Shown: positions 22,514-35,472 of the stretch, one piece after another
Layout: the number at the start of each line of letters is the position of its first letter
Position numbering within the stretch: the first letter of the stretch is position 1
Assembly: GCA_027596075.1 (NCBI GenBank)
Contig: JADGJC010000194.1
Span: forward strand, 13,609-67,344
DNA from: Rhizophlyctis rosea
Taxonomy: Eukaryota > Chytridiomycota > Chytridiomycetes > Rhizophlyctidales > Rhizophlyctidaceae
Direction: 5' to 3'
Length of the DNA: 53,736 nucleotides
The notes under the pieces: generated by a model
The model's input: the letters and a program-made list of their open reading frames with translations, nothing else
Database searches by the model: none
Told to the model about the DNA's origin: nothing
Made by a program: the position numbers and the translations under genes

Positions 22514-23860
22514 TCACGTATCATTTACAACCTCACAACCTTTCCCCTCCTTTGCAACACCCACCGCCCTCTTCTCCACCTTCCCCACTAACCGACAACA
22601 AGGGCAACTCGTCTCACTCTGCGCAACACACCACATCGCTATACACCCATAACAAAACGTATGTGAACACCCCACTCCTCCCACCTCCTTAACACTCCTC
22701 AACTGCCCAAAACAGATCGCGCATACGTCGTCCCCATTGCTTGCCCCACCTCCTGAGTAGCTCCCATTACGCGGCTTAGTTTCGATCAAAAGGCGATGCC
22801 ACTTGGCACTCCCGTTGCGGGAGGAGGAAAAGCGTTGGTACATTTGGGTATGGGGAACGTCTGTCCATTCGGATTCGACGCGCTCGAGGGTGTGGTCGGG
22901 ACCGTCTTTGAGGCCGTAGAAGCGGTACTGGCAGTCGTAGAATCCGCATTGGGATGGGACGAAAGGTTTCTTGCATTCTGGGCAGACGCAGTTGGCGCGA
23001 TTGTAGAGGAGATCAAAGTCCGAAAAATTGTGTTGGTGGATGACCTTTTCGCGTAGTTGTTGGAGATCGTGATGCAGTTAGAAAAGCAAACTTGAGGATA
23101 TCGAACAACATTGTTTTCTTCCGCAAGAAAAGGCCACAAAACTCACCAAACCACCGAAAGCTGCACACGTCCGATTCTTGCAAACGCCCTCAACATATAA
23201 CCCTTTCGCCACCTCTCTCCACCGCGGCGCAGAATCCGCAAATGCAACAGTGACGCTCCCCTTCGTCAGATCTACGAAATTCCCACTCCCCGCAGTTCCA
23301 CCACCCCTCAAGCGAAGTACCAAATGCAAAGTAGCCCCGGCCCGAATACCGTATGCCTGCAACTTCCGGTCATCTCCTAACTGCCTTCCCGCAAATATGA
23401 GCCGCTGCTGGTCAGGTGGGATACCCTCCACATCCTGAATAGCCTCCTTCAAGCGTTCCACCACGTCATCCGGACTGCACTGATCGACTTCTACAGTCTT
23501 ACCCGTCAAAGTCTTCACCTGGATAGTCACAAGGTCAAGATTTATTCGTCCGCGCCAAGCTACACCAGGCTCGCAGAAAACGTCATAGTAATCGGCGGAC
23601 TGGTATGGGGCGGCGACTTTGGCGGCGGTGCGGGTGGGGACGATGAGGTCTATCCGGAGTTGTTGAGTCAGGATCTGAGATGCAAGCTCCTGCGTGGGTG
23701 CTTTTTGGGCGAGTTGGACGCGTAGGAGTTGGTGGATGTGTTTGATGCGTTCGGCGCCCGTGTAGATTGGGACTTTAAGTACGAGTGGGGTGCGAGGAGC
23801 CCCGTCGGTTTTGGTGGTGTTCCAGGGAGGGTTGGCGATGATGACTGTGATGGATTTCAT
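22514..23860 (-). CDS. Ubiquitin-like domain/RING finger fusion protein (probable E3 ligase)
   Basis: Two exons (23147-23860, 22514-23044; 102-nt intron, GTGAGT donor) encode 414 residues. Residues 1-110 form an unrecognised N-terminal domain ([34 protein letters not shown]). Residues 111-187 are a clear ubiquitin fold ([38 protein letters not shown]). Next comes a Cys-rich module ([30 protein letters not shown]), then a C3HC4-type RING at about 346-388 ([17 protein letters not shown]). RING domains recruit E2 enzymes, so an E3 role is inferred. The start at 23860 is preferred to an ORF extension to 24160 because the paralogue begins at the same MK.ITVI. The ubiquitin unit keeps the L8/I44/V70 patch but has Arg at K48, Ala at K63 and K29, and Val at K33. 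LRGG is followed by Gly-Thr, so cleavage after GG is conceivable. Confidence 0.88.
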
Positions 23861-25619
23861 GGTTTTTGAATTTGACGGCACTATATTGTGGAAAAGAAGA
23901 AAATGTCCTAGTGAGAGAAGATGAAGGCAGACGAAAGTGCAAAATGGTTGTCTTTTTGTGCTTTTTGTGTGCTGACCGACGGTCGTGGAGACGGTTCGGG
24001 GGCTGCGGCCAATTGCAGGAGATTGTCCAGCAATCGGACACGGAAACTCAAATATATCTGAAAATGGTTGCATTTTTGTGACATAAGCAAAGTTGATGAC
24101 TGCGGAATTGGCCCTCTCGGATGCCCAATTTCCAACGCCAGGGTCCAGAATAGGGTCCATACAAGGCGGCGACTCCGAATCACAAGATCACCACAGCTGC
24201 CCCGGACTCCTTCCCTTTCCCTCCCATTGTACTAGTTGGACGTATGGCTTGTCCCTCTCCGAAAAGAAGCATTTTGACCTTCACGGCATTCACTTGTGAA
24301 GGCGATGGTGAGTAACCGCCGTGGTGCGTTGTATGCTACTCTTGACGTGACGGGCAACTTTGCACCATTTCAGATTCTGGAGTTGGTGATACCGGTAGGT
24401 GTTTCAACCCAGTTCATTCCCCGACTTCATCTGTCAGTATTGTAATCAACCTGCAACAGATGAAAAGCTACTTCTTACATGTGGATGAACATGCACGCCC
24501 CCCGACATGGCACAGCATGATGGCCGACGAAAGTCGTCCAGGTCCGATTCTGCCTCCATCCACACTTTGACGGTTCTTGGCCGATGCTCTATTCATTGAA
24601 GTTTGGTCATGGTGACGAAAGCTATTTCCCATCAGATGTAATGAACATGCTAAACAAACTAGGGTGCAATACACTGCACACAACTTGCGAGCACCAATGA
24701 CCACAATCTAGAGTCTTTTTTCCCTCTTCGATCTGATCAAGTGCTACCTTATTGCTGGCAAAATGATCTGCAACTAGTCAACACGCGCTGAGAGTGCCTC
24801 CGCGACGTCCAGAAAGAATTTTCAAACACAAAAAAGACAGACCTTAATGGGCTTGCGGAAAGTGTCCACAGATCAAATGCAGCGGAGGAAACCCTATCAC
24901 ATGCACCCAATCATTAATGCCATAGTTTATTCTGATAGGATGGACCTTTCCGTTCAACTGTCGAGTCCGACCCGCCAAAGTTGAAACAACCAATTGTTAC
25001 TACACAAGCAAATGCGAACCATCCAAATGAAGGGGTGAATAACGAATTTACAGACAGAAAGCCAATGACTCCCTCATCACAAGGAATCATCCACATCCGA
25101 TGCACGTTTCATGGTCTCAATTTTCTTCTTGACCTTCAGCCGCTTCGCGTACCAAGAAAGACGGAACCCATACGATGAGGCCGGAGAATCGACCAGTCAC
25201 CTCCAGTGCGGTCTGAGTGACAGGTCGTATGAGATACCTCATGAAACCTATTTCATTCTGTGAAAGCTAGTCAATACTTTCCACTCTTTTCATTGAAAGC
25301 CCGTCGGGATCAAATAGCTTTGCTAGGTCATGACCCCTTGACACGTTCCGTGGCCGCTTCTGATTGCAGGCACTTGGCTTCTCCATATCCAGTCTGGACA
25401 AGTCGGTGGTACCTTTCCCTCTCTTCCGTTCGGGTCCCTTAATGGTCGAGGATCTCAGTAATTCATCTGAAGTCCCAAACCTTTTTTGTTGATGACACTG
25501 ACACTTACTCTGGATTGGCTTGGCCCGAAGACCACGTTGTTGATTTATCGAGATAGACTATCTTCAACGTTCAGAATCGTATGCAGTTGCCCCAATACAC
25601 CAACCCAACCGCCTCAGCA
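23861..25619. other. No gene recognised
   Basis: The immediate 5' flank of the ubiquitin-RING gene is followed by sequence without recognisable genes; open frames are short and conflicting. Confidence 0.35.
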
Positions 25620-27590
25620 CTTTTTTTTCGCTGTTGGTTAAAGTGTGAAGCATTCCCGTATCCGGATTTAATCTCCCTTTCAGAGGTCCAAACGCAAAAC
25701 AAACAGAAGTGGTTTGGAGAGGTAGTGATGATCACAATCGTGAAAAGTGGAGACCTTCACTGGTTCTCTTCCGAAACGTTGCATAAGTGGACAAGATCTG
25801 TGCAATGACCGTCCGTTTACGTGAAATTGGGTAAATCGTCATCAAGTGCAGTGAAAAGGAACTCAAGGCTGAAGACCAAGGGGACCCTTTCTCATGCAGA
25901 TGCTTTGTCTAGCAATGGACGTTCGCTGCTTCTTCAGTCGCGAAGTTTCTTTACTTTTAGCATCGGTACTATCTGTGCATGCAGTGCATGCCCAAAATCT
26001 TCCTTTCAAAACAAGCTGCCAGACATCATGAGATCATGCATGGACGTTGACTGACCAAGGCACAATTCACTGACCAGAGCCTTCTCGCTAAGCAGGCGCA
26101 ACCGCCAAGGATGCATACACTCCAAAAACTTGTGAGTCGAGAAAAGTACAGTACCATTGTGATCTGGCATGGCTGGACTGCCATCACAGTGATTTGCCGT
26201 TATCGCATCCTCTTACTTTTTTGGCCTTTTGCGATTTCTGCGCTTTCTGCTCGTCTTCCGGACGCCAAAGGTGAAAGATCCGGTCGCTCACCAAATTTGA
26301 CACAGAGCCAATAAAATACCAATCACCCAGTTTTTTTCACCCATGGACTGGATGAGGTTAGCAAAGTCCTTCATCCGTTTTTTCGACATCATTTGTGCGC
26401 ATTGAGGAATGATGATAACAGATTGGCAAGATCTCACCACTCAGTATAACGTCATCGGCATTATGTACTTTCGGCTTGACACTGGAGCTATACTTGATTC
26501 GCATGCTCGACAGACGTCTATGTTCTCCTTTTTGGCGCCCACCAATTCATGAAAAGTGGCCGACAACAACCATGTTGAAATCGTAGACCACAGACAGCAA
26601 CATCCCGTTCGGTAACCAGCCCAAATATTTACCCTTTGCAAACTTCTGCATAACCATGCAGGGAAAGAACCGACACTGAAACGAAGTACGGAACATGCAT
26701 ACAATTTGAACTGTGTCCGGCACATGCCGCGGCCAGCATCTGGACGCTTGCAAGACGGTCTTGACAAATACAAGAACTGCAAAAACCAAATAATGAGGAT
26801 GATATCATGTAGATCAACAGCAAGATGCATACAGAGAGCAAAATCGAGCAAGAAGGGAGAAAGGCAAAAGCACCCACACGAAAACACACATAGCTCATTA
26901 CATGGGTTACATGACCTCCATACACACAAGTCACATATCTTCCATTACCTTCCGTTAATGGAGTAAATGGGTTCAATGAGTTGCATCTGAAGTCCATCTC
27001 TACCATTGATCTCTCCTCTTCCATGGATGACTTCCGCCATGCGCGATAATGGCAGGACAAAGCTCGGGCCATTGCTCCAATCCGTTCAGCAACTGCGATA
27101 CAAAGAGCGGAACCATTTGGATCCCGTTGGCTTCTGACAGATTGATTTTGAGCGCTAGGATGGACATGTCTGTCGTGATGGCTATACCAACACAGTCACC
27201 TTTGTACTGAGCAAACACGAAAGAGTCCATCTCCGCTACACAACAAAAAGAAACCAGCAGAAAGATGATAGGACAAATGAGAAATCATGCAAAGCACATG
27301 GTGTCGATCCTCCAACTTGCCTCTATCATGAACGGCGCTCATACTCCCACAAGACAGGACATGCTTTGTTTCAAGAACCCCGTCCGTTTCGGATAGCACT
27401 CAGCGTATTTGTAGCCTAGCCACTCCCTGTCTGTGAAAACCACACGGACATCCCCAATCAAATCCTTACGCTGTTCCCTTTTTCTCGTAAAAGATTGTTT
27501 GAGTTGAGTATCATTTAAGACCACCAGAAGGTCAAGACACAATGACGGAATCGGTATGAATGGACACATCCCGTTGGTGTGTGACGAGCG
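25620..27590 (-). repeat. Left copy of a diverged direct duplication, with coding-like exons
   Basis: This region matches 28508-30150 in the same orientation, in blocks: TTAAAGTGTGAAGCATTCCC versus TTAAAAGGTGAACCATGCCC, the segment ending in GACGTCTATG (26515 and 29376), and CGTTCAGCAACTGCGAT versus CCTTCAGCAACTCCGAT (27085 and 29868). On the minus strand it holds two good-looking exons: around 27569-27340 (DVRVVFTDREWLGYKYAECY) and around 27212-27040 (DCVGIAITTDMSILALKINL, VPLFVSQLLNGLEQWPELCP). No family was recognised. The frames corresponding in the right copy are broken. It reads as a gene or gene-sized unit duplicated long ago; whether this copy is still expressed cannot be told. Confidence 0.5.
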
Positions 27591-27743
27591 TCGTCAAATT
27601 TTGACGGCCCAAGCTTACACTTGAACAAGTGTAGACAAAACGTTGGTTGAGTAGATGTATACGAAACTTACGAAGCCAGTCGGGTCGAGCTCACCCACCC
27701 ATAATGCATAAGGATTGTCCGACGATTCTTTTCTTTTTGCATT

Positions 27744-28249
27744 CCTCTGGAAACCACGCACTAGTACCAAAAAGGGCCGTAACCGCGCCTCTGAAGAGCA
27801 TCACCAGCGCTTCCCTTAGGTAGTACCCAGCACTTCAGTAAGCGCGGCCGGTTATGATGCACCTTTTGAGGCGCTGGTGCAGCGCTTATGGCAGCGCCAG
27901 GACAACGCTTCTGGCTACCAACGGAAATGTGTCCAGAACACTTCCCGCATGCGGACAAAAAGGGAAAAAGAAATGTCCCTCTGTGGGATCTAACTACGGC
28001 TGTTGCCCTGGAGGGTAGGTAGCAGATGTCTTGTCCACCAGGCCAAGCAACACATTTGGAGATCAATCTGAACGCCTCCGACAGGTACAGCGTTTTCATA
28101 ACTGTGCCACCAGAAACGATTCACAGGTCGCCTCCCCACCCGCCGCCAAAGGCATTTGATGGGGCGCTTCATAAAGCGCCTCTCTAGATGCTGTACGGGC
28201 GACCTGCGCTTATGCGGTGACTTGTGAAGTGGGGTCTGGTTTCCAGAGG
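27744..28249. mobile_element. TIR element, copy 1 (non-autonomous, 506 bp)
   Basis: It begins CCTCTGGAAACCA and ends with the exact inverse TGGTTTCCAGAGG (13-bp perfect terminal inverted repeats). Subterminal parts match copy 2 at 39730-40180, for example CGCTTCCCTTAG..TACCCAGCA on the left and GACCTGCGCTTATGC with GGGGTCTGGTTTCCAGAGG on the right. No transposase is encoded. The core (about 27981-28050) read on the minus strand has weak tRNA-like promoter boxes (TGGCCTGGTGG; GTTAGATCCC) followed by T-rich sequence. No convincing target duplication was found. It sits between the two halves of the 25.6-30.2 kb duplication. Confidence 0.75.
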
Positions 28250-28507
28250 CTGTTCCTGCAGTCTTGGTTAAGTGGGTCTAAGCTGCATATTGTCTCTTCC
28301 GTTTGGCTCAATTGAACAATCGGGGATCTCACTAATGTACCTATTCATGGAGTTCATAGCGTTTTGTTCATAACTTTGATCGACTCGGCCGCCGAAGACC
28401 AAGATGGTAATGTATTGAAAATGCAGAGGTTTTTTTTTTCGAGCGTGACATTTGCGAGTCATTCGTATGGTGCTGCCTCAGTACGCCTGCGCAATCACTT
28501 CACCACC

Positions 28508-30150
28508 CTTTCTTTGCTCCTGGTTAAAAGGTGAACCATGCCCATTCCTGGATTTGATTTCCCTTTCAATGGTCCACACGCAAAAAGGAACAGAAGTTGC
28601 TTGAAGCAGTACTGATGGATCAGCCATTGTGAAAGTGGAAACCTCCAGCAGCTGTCACCTTTTGACAGCCTGCCGTGCTAAACAAGCTGTGCAGATCATT
28701 GGCCTTGTAACGGAATCCAGTATAGCGTAAGTTGAGTGCCGAGAACAGATGAAAGACAAACGAACCCACTTCATGCGGATGGTTTGTCCACCGATGCATT
28801 TCCGCTGCTTGCTCCGTCGTAGCGTATTGATTTTTATCATTTCTATATCATTGGCTTCATCCTATCCCATCATCTTCTCTGCAAACCCGCGCCAACACCA
28901 TATCATCAATGTTAATTCGCCACTTGCACCTTCAACTGACTCAATTGCAATCGCGACACAACCACAACCGCCAAAAAGACATGCCCTGTGAGAATCTGGG
29001 AGGTGAGGCAAACACAGTACACCGTGATCAGGCATGATTGGACTGCCGTTATGGTGATTCGCTCTTCGCTTTCGCTCGCTTTGTTTCTTGCCTCTCAAAA
29101 GGTCCTGCATTTCCCACTTCTTTCTATCGGGCCCGAGAGTAAAAAACTTAGTAGACATATCCGGAATGCCCAATCTCGACAAAACCTGATGGAGCAATGT
29201 TCACCCAACTTTCTCGTTTGTATATTGGGTGAAGAATCTAAAGTCCTTCATCCGTTTTTGGTTGGAGTCCTTTGTGCGTTTTGGGGAAAGACAATCGGTG
29301 ATTTGCAAAATAGCATTGGATGAAAAATTTGTTTCGGTCGACACCGGAGCCATCCTTCATTCACATGCCCGAGAGACGTCTATGAATCGCTTCTTTCCCT
29401 GGCCTACAGGAAGAGTGGCCGCCACCCACCTAGGCCAGCAACTCATCACGGCTGTTTTTGGATAGAACAAGCCTATTCAGTAAAGCAGCCCGATCACCTA
29501 CCCTTCGCAAACTTCTGCATGACTACACGCAGGAAAAGGAAATACACCCAAACAAAGGAAAGAACGCGCAAACAATCGGAATTCGTGTCCGGCACATGCA
29601 ATCAGGACTTGAACACTTCAGATCTCTTTTGTTTTCAAGACATCCATTGTATTGAGACGTCGTCATCACCCTTTACGAAGACCTACAACAAAAGCAACTT
29701 CATCCAATGCGGATACGATGAAGATCAACAAGCATTTATCAGTCGCATCGGTCGTCCGTAGTACATCTCTGGATACGTTTCGTCCATTTCTGCTCTTCCA
29801 TCCATGCTTGTCGACAAGGTGGCAGCGGCAGGTCGAACAACAGTGGGTTATTGGCTTCAATTCCCTTCAGCAACTCCGATTCTTTGCCAAACCCGTTGAG
29901 TCATTTCTCTGCTCGATATAGATCGACTTTGAGCGTGAGACTATGAGCAGACATATTGTGAGTGCACGGTGCTAGCTACACGATTCCACTCTCGTGGGCA
30001 GAAGTCCTAGAACCCATTTGCGCTGGAAAAAAAAACAAAAAAACCCAATCGCAGAAAGGTGGAGAGGAACGAAGAGTCATGCCACACATGAAGTTGTCTC
30101 CCATTCTTCCAACTTGCATCTTGCCCCGGATCATGAATGTCTGCATCGAC
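28508..30150 (-). repeat. Right, degenerate copy of the direct duplication
   Basis: It is the counterpart of 25620-27590. The stretch matching IAITTDMSILALKINL reads NMSAHSLTLKVDL and then hits a stop, so the coding potential is lost. The matching order of blocks and the same orientation argue for a tandem or segmental duplication rather than chance. I estimate clear but well-diverged similarity by eye; no percentage was computed. Confidence 0.5.
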
Positions 30151-30430
30151 TTACCAGAACATTCAATCCGAGTACAGGAAACGCAAAGCAAATGCAGATT
30201 ATAGAAATGTGAACAACAGCAAAAGATACATACAGAAAGCAAATCAAAAATCGAAAAAGCAGAAGACGAACAAAAACATTATGCAAAAGAACAAGCCAAC
30301 CCGCTACACACCCTCTCCTTTCCTCACCCCACTGCCCCTCCCCACCATCACACCAAATCACCCAACCAACCCCCCAACACCCCTCCTCCCTCCACCACCA
30401 CCACCACCATCGACATCTACCAAATCACCT
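30151..30430. other. AC-rich spacer
   Basis: Strongly C- and A-rich sequence (CCACCACCACCACCACC near 30395) lies just beyond the 3' end of the orphan gene. No gene is seen. Confidence 0.4.
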
Positions 30431-32150
30431 TCAATTGAGTTCAAATCCTAAAACCTTTCCCTATAAGTCAAACAAACACAAAAACACATACCACATGCTC
30501 AAAGTCCGCAGCAACCGACTCACCGTGGCGTCGTCGTCGGCCGTTTTCGGAGACGATGCGTTCGAGTTGTTCGTTGTTGGTGTGCCCTTGCTAGGTGTAC
30601 CTCTGCTGGGCGTGCCTGAGCTGGGCATGCCGACCGTGCTTGACGATGGGGTGATTGAGGACTTGGCGGTGTGTGGCGAGATGGAGGGCGTGGTGTTGGC
30701 GGAATAGAAGGGGGGAGATGACTGTAAACTTATTGTCAGCGTATCATGTGGGAAGTAATGGTCGGAATCACATAACGTACCTGATCGCCAACCATCATGT
30801 CCCGCCCATCATTGACAGTGTAGTACGGCCCCGTCATGACGTCCTCGGCAGCGGGCGAGAGAGCCGTTTCGTTTGCGCCTGGTGTGTTGAGGATCTTCAT
30901 GCTGGGTACTGGTGTCGCCTGTGTAAATCCAAGAACAATCAATACCTTTGTCGAAGTCATATCGGATCAACAACAAACATCACAAACTCACATCCTCTCC
31001 ACCCTCAACCCTCTTCTTCTTCCCCACATGCATCCCCGCCTCAACCTCCTGCAACCTCTCCAACAATGGAATAACATTATCCAACGTCCCACGATTGAGC
31101 GTCCGGATCGCTTCAAGCACTTCTCGCTCCTGCTCCGACATCGTAGGCCTGTCAAGCGTCAACGTCATGCGAGTGGGTTGGTTGGATTCGATGTGCATCG
31201 TGACGTCCTGGTTGTAGTGTTGTTGAGAACCATATGGCGTCAATTTGGGGGTGGAGTGATTCCCGAAGGGTTGGCGGTGACTTTGTTGGTGGGTTGGTTG
31301 TTGTTGTTGGAGAGAGGATGTGTCGGCGCGTTTGGGTGGTTCTTGAAGTTGCCAGGCGCCGTTTGGACCTGTGACGTTTGTTGGATCGCATATTTAGCGG
31401 GGCGTTGATTTAAGATGAGCTTCAAATTGATCCCTTCCTCCCCGTAACCAGCCAACCAACCAAGCGATCCCTTGCCAGTCGAGGCAACTGTCCAGGGAGC
31501 TGAGCATCTGCTCACTCTTGCGTTGCAAGTATGCAAATAGCGGGCTGACGCACAATACTGATCTGCTTCGCAGATCGCCAGACCTAATCCGTTCGCTATT
31601 GCTCACGTAGTGCTGCGCACGGCGCCATCCGTTTCCTCCCCTCCGTCTGCAAACACTCACCTTGAACAGGAACGATAGGATCACCCAAATTCTTTGCTCT
31701 CCACTCCAAGTCGGTCGTAATATCTTCATCCACCTCATTCTTGTACCTCGCCCCCGAGTGAATATACAGCACCGTAGTCTCAGACCAAGCGCCATCATGA
31801 CCCTCACTTGTCCCTTCCGGCACGTCCACCCGCACAATACACGCTCTGATCCTCATGATGTACCGTGAGTCGGTCTTGCACCAGAGCTGTGCAGCGGGGA
31901 GTGTCGTTTCCAGCAGCTGACGCGGTTCAGTGAATGGCGGGAGGTGCGGCTCTTTGCCCCTGGGTCCGTAGGATTGCAGGCTCAGCTGGTACATGAAGAC
32001 GAAGCGTTTGCTCAGGCGGTTTTCGAATGGGGGAGGGGACCAGTCCAGTGAGAGGAGGCTGAAGTCGTTGGCGTAGTGACGACTTTTGAAGGTGTTGAGT
32101 GTTGGGCGGTATGTGTCGTACCATGCGAAGGCTGAGTCTTGTGGTGCCAT
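30431..32150 (-). CDS. Conserved-looking protein of unknown function
   Basis: Five exons (31661-32150, 30992-31368, 30781-30918, 30524-30721, 30431-30460) join without a frame break into 410 residues; introns are 292, 73, 59 and 63 nt. Residues 1-165 look globular (MAPQDSAFAWYDTYRPTLNT, RYIMRIRACIVRVDVPEG). A Gln/His/Pro-rich linker (about 165-200) follows, then a helical segment (MSEQEREVLEAIRTLNRGTL, IPLLERLQEVEAGM, about 225-275), a Lys-rich patch (GKKKR) and a Ser/Thr/Pro tail with GTPSRGTPSKGTPTT. I do not recognise the family. A nuclear or cytosolic regulator is only a guess from the basic patch. The last 30-nt exon is the least certain; reading through its donor would end the protein about 15 codons later. 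An upstream in-frame extension starts only at a non-ATG codon after a CAG, so ATG 32150 was chosen. Confidence 0.7.
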
Positions 32151-35100
32151 TGGGGGTTGTACGTAGCAGTTTTTGATGCGCTTGGTGCGCTGAGGATGGA
32201 AACTGAGTTTTTGCGTGAGATACGTGGGAACCGTCAAGAAAAGCCGCAACCCTGTAGGTGCAAGGAAGTGAAGGTGTCAGCAGTGGAAGAAGCTAGCGTG
32301 TGTCGGCGAAAGACAAACGTTGAGCATGGATGGTTTCATTCTAAGCATGCATAACATGCACTACAAGTTACGTATATGTCACCATCCCTCACCCTGTCAC
32401 ATGGTGGACACTTACCGTCCTGTAAGATCGCAGTGGCAACGACAGCGAAGCGGGCTTGACGTATCCGACTGAACAACGAGTGTAGAATATGCGTATCCAG
32501 GCTTGCAGGTAATGACAGTTGACTAATGCTCTATTGTATACGGTAGTAGTACGTTTTCCCACGGTCAAAGATGAATTTAAAGAATGTAGGTGAGGGGGAA
32601 GGAAGCGAGTGACACCCTTTTCAGTCCCTTTCAGTCCCCGTCTGTTTGCAGTGAGTGAGTGTTTGTGCTGCGGATTGATTGGGTGGCACGGATGGGTGGC
32701 ACGGCAATCACACTGTTGATCAGCGCGTCATCCTCACGTGATAATGGGCGGTGTCTCACTAGCAGTCTAGCACCCTGACTTTGGGCTTCTCCTGAAAATG
32801 CTTTGATAGACCTTGTAGAACTGTCATATTGGCGTACTATATGAACTGATTATGGTATTCAATCTCAGATGAAAGTCGGAAAATACATGCGGGACAACTG
32901 CTTTCCTCTTTTTTTCCCCAATAATCTGAGTTGGGGAATTCAACCTACTCGTTACCACTCCGATGCCAAGTATGCCAATGCAAATAGTTCCCTTATCTCT
33001 CGAACAAATGTTAGAAAAAACTTCACACTTGCCGAGTCTGGTACCACTCATGAAACCAGTCCTAACAGTCACTCGGTGTGCCATACTTCAAAGTACGCAA
33101 GCATGCCACACACCGCTCTCCATTGTCTTCATCGGCTAGTGAACATCCCTCTTATCTATCGGCGGTCGCGCATAGTTCAATGAGCTGGCATCGGCCGACA
33201 AAATAAAAAGAGAATTTGACGCAGATTGAGAATGACACGCATCAGGCAATTGGGCCATACTCAAAAACCAGATTGCCATCTTTCGTTGGAGACCTAATTC
33301 TGTGCCATGTGGGCTGCGTGCGCATCCATCTGCTTCGTCAGTGTAATTCTGTCAAGAACCCCTGAATCAGTAGTAATTGGGATGCAGTCGTAGAGAACAC
33401 AAGAAAAATAATGTGCAACTTGATGCCAAATCAAGCACCACTGTACCGACCCAGGGCATGAGCGCTATCGTGGTTTTGTATCATATAGATTGAGAATCAA
33501 GACTGTGATGCATGTACTGGACCTTGTTGGGTCAATTTGAAGGAAGACCTTGGGGACGATTGCGCTGCGGTCATCCTCGACATTTGGAACTGCAAGCTTA
33601 ATCAGCTTTCTATGAATGCCCTATTACACCCAAGTGTGCAGACTTGCAGAATATGCGGATGTGGAACTGAGATGTAACATTGTGGACGTCCACTGTACAA
33701 AACCGACCTTCCACTATCTTCCAGGAATTGATCCTTCTTTTCATGCACAATCTCATGAGGAGAGCACATGGTCCGGTCATGTGGCAAAACATTCATACGC
33801 TAGACAAGTCGACTCATCGCAGCGAACCAGATGATCAATTTGTCCGTCCATACCTCTTTGTATGGAGGTTCATTTCCCTTCCAGCTCCTATGTCCACTTT
33901 TTCTCCGTCTTGTCAACAAGTCATATGGGTTCGCCATTGCATACGCCCAGCTACAGAAAGACAAAGACTCGCTGAGTTTCCAGAGGAGACCGGTCGAGCT
34001 GGAGTCAACGTGACCCGATGGGTATTGGACGACCCAAGGGTTCCCAAGTGTTGGAAAGCCGTCAGCGTCATTTGGAAGACTTACCGAACGGTGTGTGCCG
34101 ATTTTGATAACACGAAAATGGTTTGAATTTGCTTGCCGGTCCACCGCAAGTGTCAGTCATGCGCGTAGAACAAAGGATCTCCCGCCGACAGTCCGCATCG
34201 CGATTAAGAAAAAAAGGACGGTACTGCAATTGGTGTATAACTCGGCGTTCTGTGCCAGTCGCACCCAAGCATCTACTTCCCAAGAGTGGATGGCGGGTTG
34301 AAATACAATTCAACGTTCTACTAACTAGATGCATGACTTGTGTTTCGGCAAACCACGAAAAAGAAACAATATCGCTGAAGTGCGAAGGGAGGCAGAATTG
34401 GGTGAGTGTTTCTTACCGAACAACATGAAGACTTCGCTCAAGCACGCTGAGCTCCGTTGTACATCACTCAGATCGTTGTCAATACTAATGTACACATTCA
34501 GTATCAGAACCTGGGATCCGTCTCAACATTCCAATTCATTAATTTGTTGGTTCATATCCTGTGATGCCCAAGTGTGAACATGTTCTGCGCAGAAGTCTTT
34601 CGTCAATGTTTCTGGATGCCCTTTTTACTGCGGAGACCCTCTGTTCCGACCATTATATTTAAAGCATGATGTTGCCTTCTTACGCCGTTTGGCCTTGTCG
34701 CTTCATTGAGTCACACTGCGCCCTCCAATCTCTGTAGCAGATTGCATAGGTATAACGCTCCGTCTTCGAAATATCCATTTTCTTGCCCCATGCTTAGTGG
34801 ATGGATTGTAATGAAAGGTCCACATCTGTCATTGAGTTTCATTGCGCCTCGATATGTTGAGTGTGATGAGGGAAGGCATTAGCCGTAAGTTCCGGTTCGC
34901 CCGTTTCATTTTTGGTTTCAGTTTTGCCAAAAAGTGATCAAGATGGTCAAACGGGCGGCAAAAAAGATAAACTTATATCAACGCACGGAAATAAGAAGCT
35001 CGTGCTGTTATACATTGGGGATACGTTCGCTGGTGCGGAAGTTTTCTGTCAGGGCGTCGTCAAAAACTGGAGTTGTTTTGGTATGAAACGATGTTGCAAC

Positions 35101-35468
35101 CCTGGTAAATCGCTATCTGCCACAGCAACACGCAACTCATGCAGGCGTTACCTCGCTCTAGCAGTGAGCAAAGAAAAAAGGTGCGTGTGGTTTGACAACG
35201 AAGCTATGGTAATGATTGTACGAGCGCCGTTCAGTGCCTATTACACGCTCGGGTTACCATTGAATGCGCCATTCGGCTTTTCAAAAATCAACCTGTCCAC
35301 GCCCCATACGTACTGCCAGACAAAATATTCGCTCAACTTGGCTTTAGTGAACTCCATTTTAAGAGCAGCTCTCCCTTCCCGGTGTTGCACGCCATCTTTT
35401 GAACAAGTGGATCCACTACCGCATATGCCCTGACTTTGGTGGGCAAGTGTCCACCAGGGTGCAGCTGT
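32151..35468. other. Gene-poor stretch with coding-like scraps
   Basis: No gene was assembled. Plausible peptide pieces occur on the minus strand, for example SEYFVWQYVWGVDRLIFEKP near 35340-35280, and around 34140-33800. A 173-codon plus-strand frame (34912-35433) overlaps the former and is probably its shadow. Confidence 0.3.
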
Positions 35469-35472
35469 AGAC

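Noticed and set aside
23861..24160. A 100-residue N-terminal extension of the ubiquitin-RING protein
   Set aside because: The frame is open, but the tandem paralogue starts at the equivalent MK.ITVI methionine and the extension lacks the gene's codon bias.
34912..35433. A 173-codon protein on the plus strand
   Set aside because: The frame shows no family signal or codon bias, and the opposite strand reads as a better peptide in part of it.
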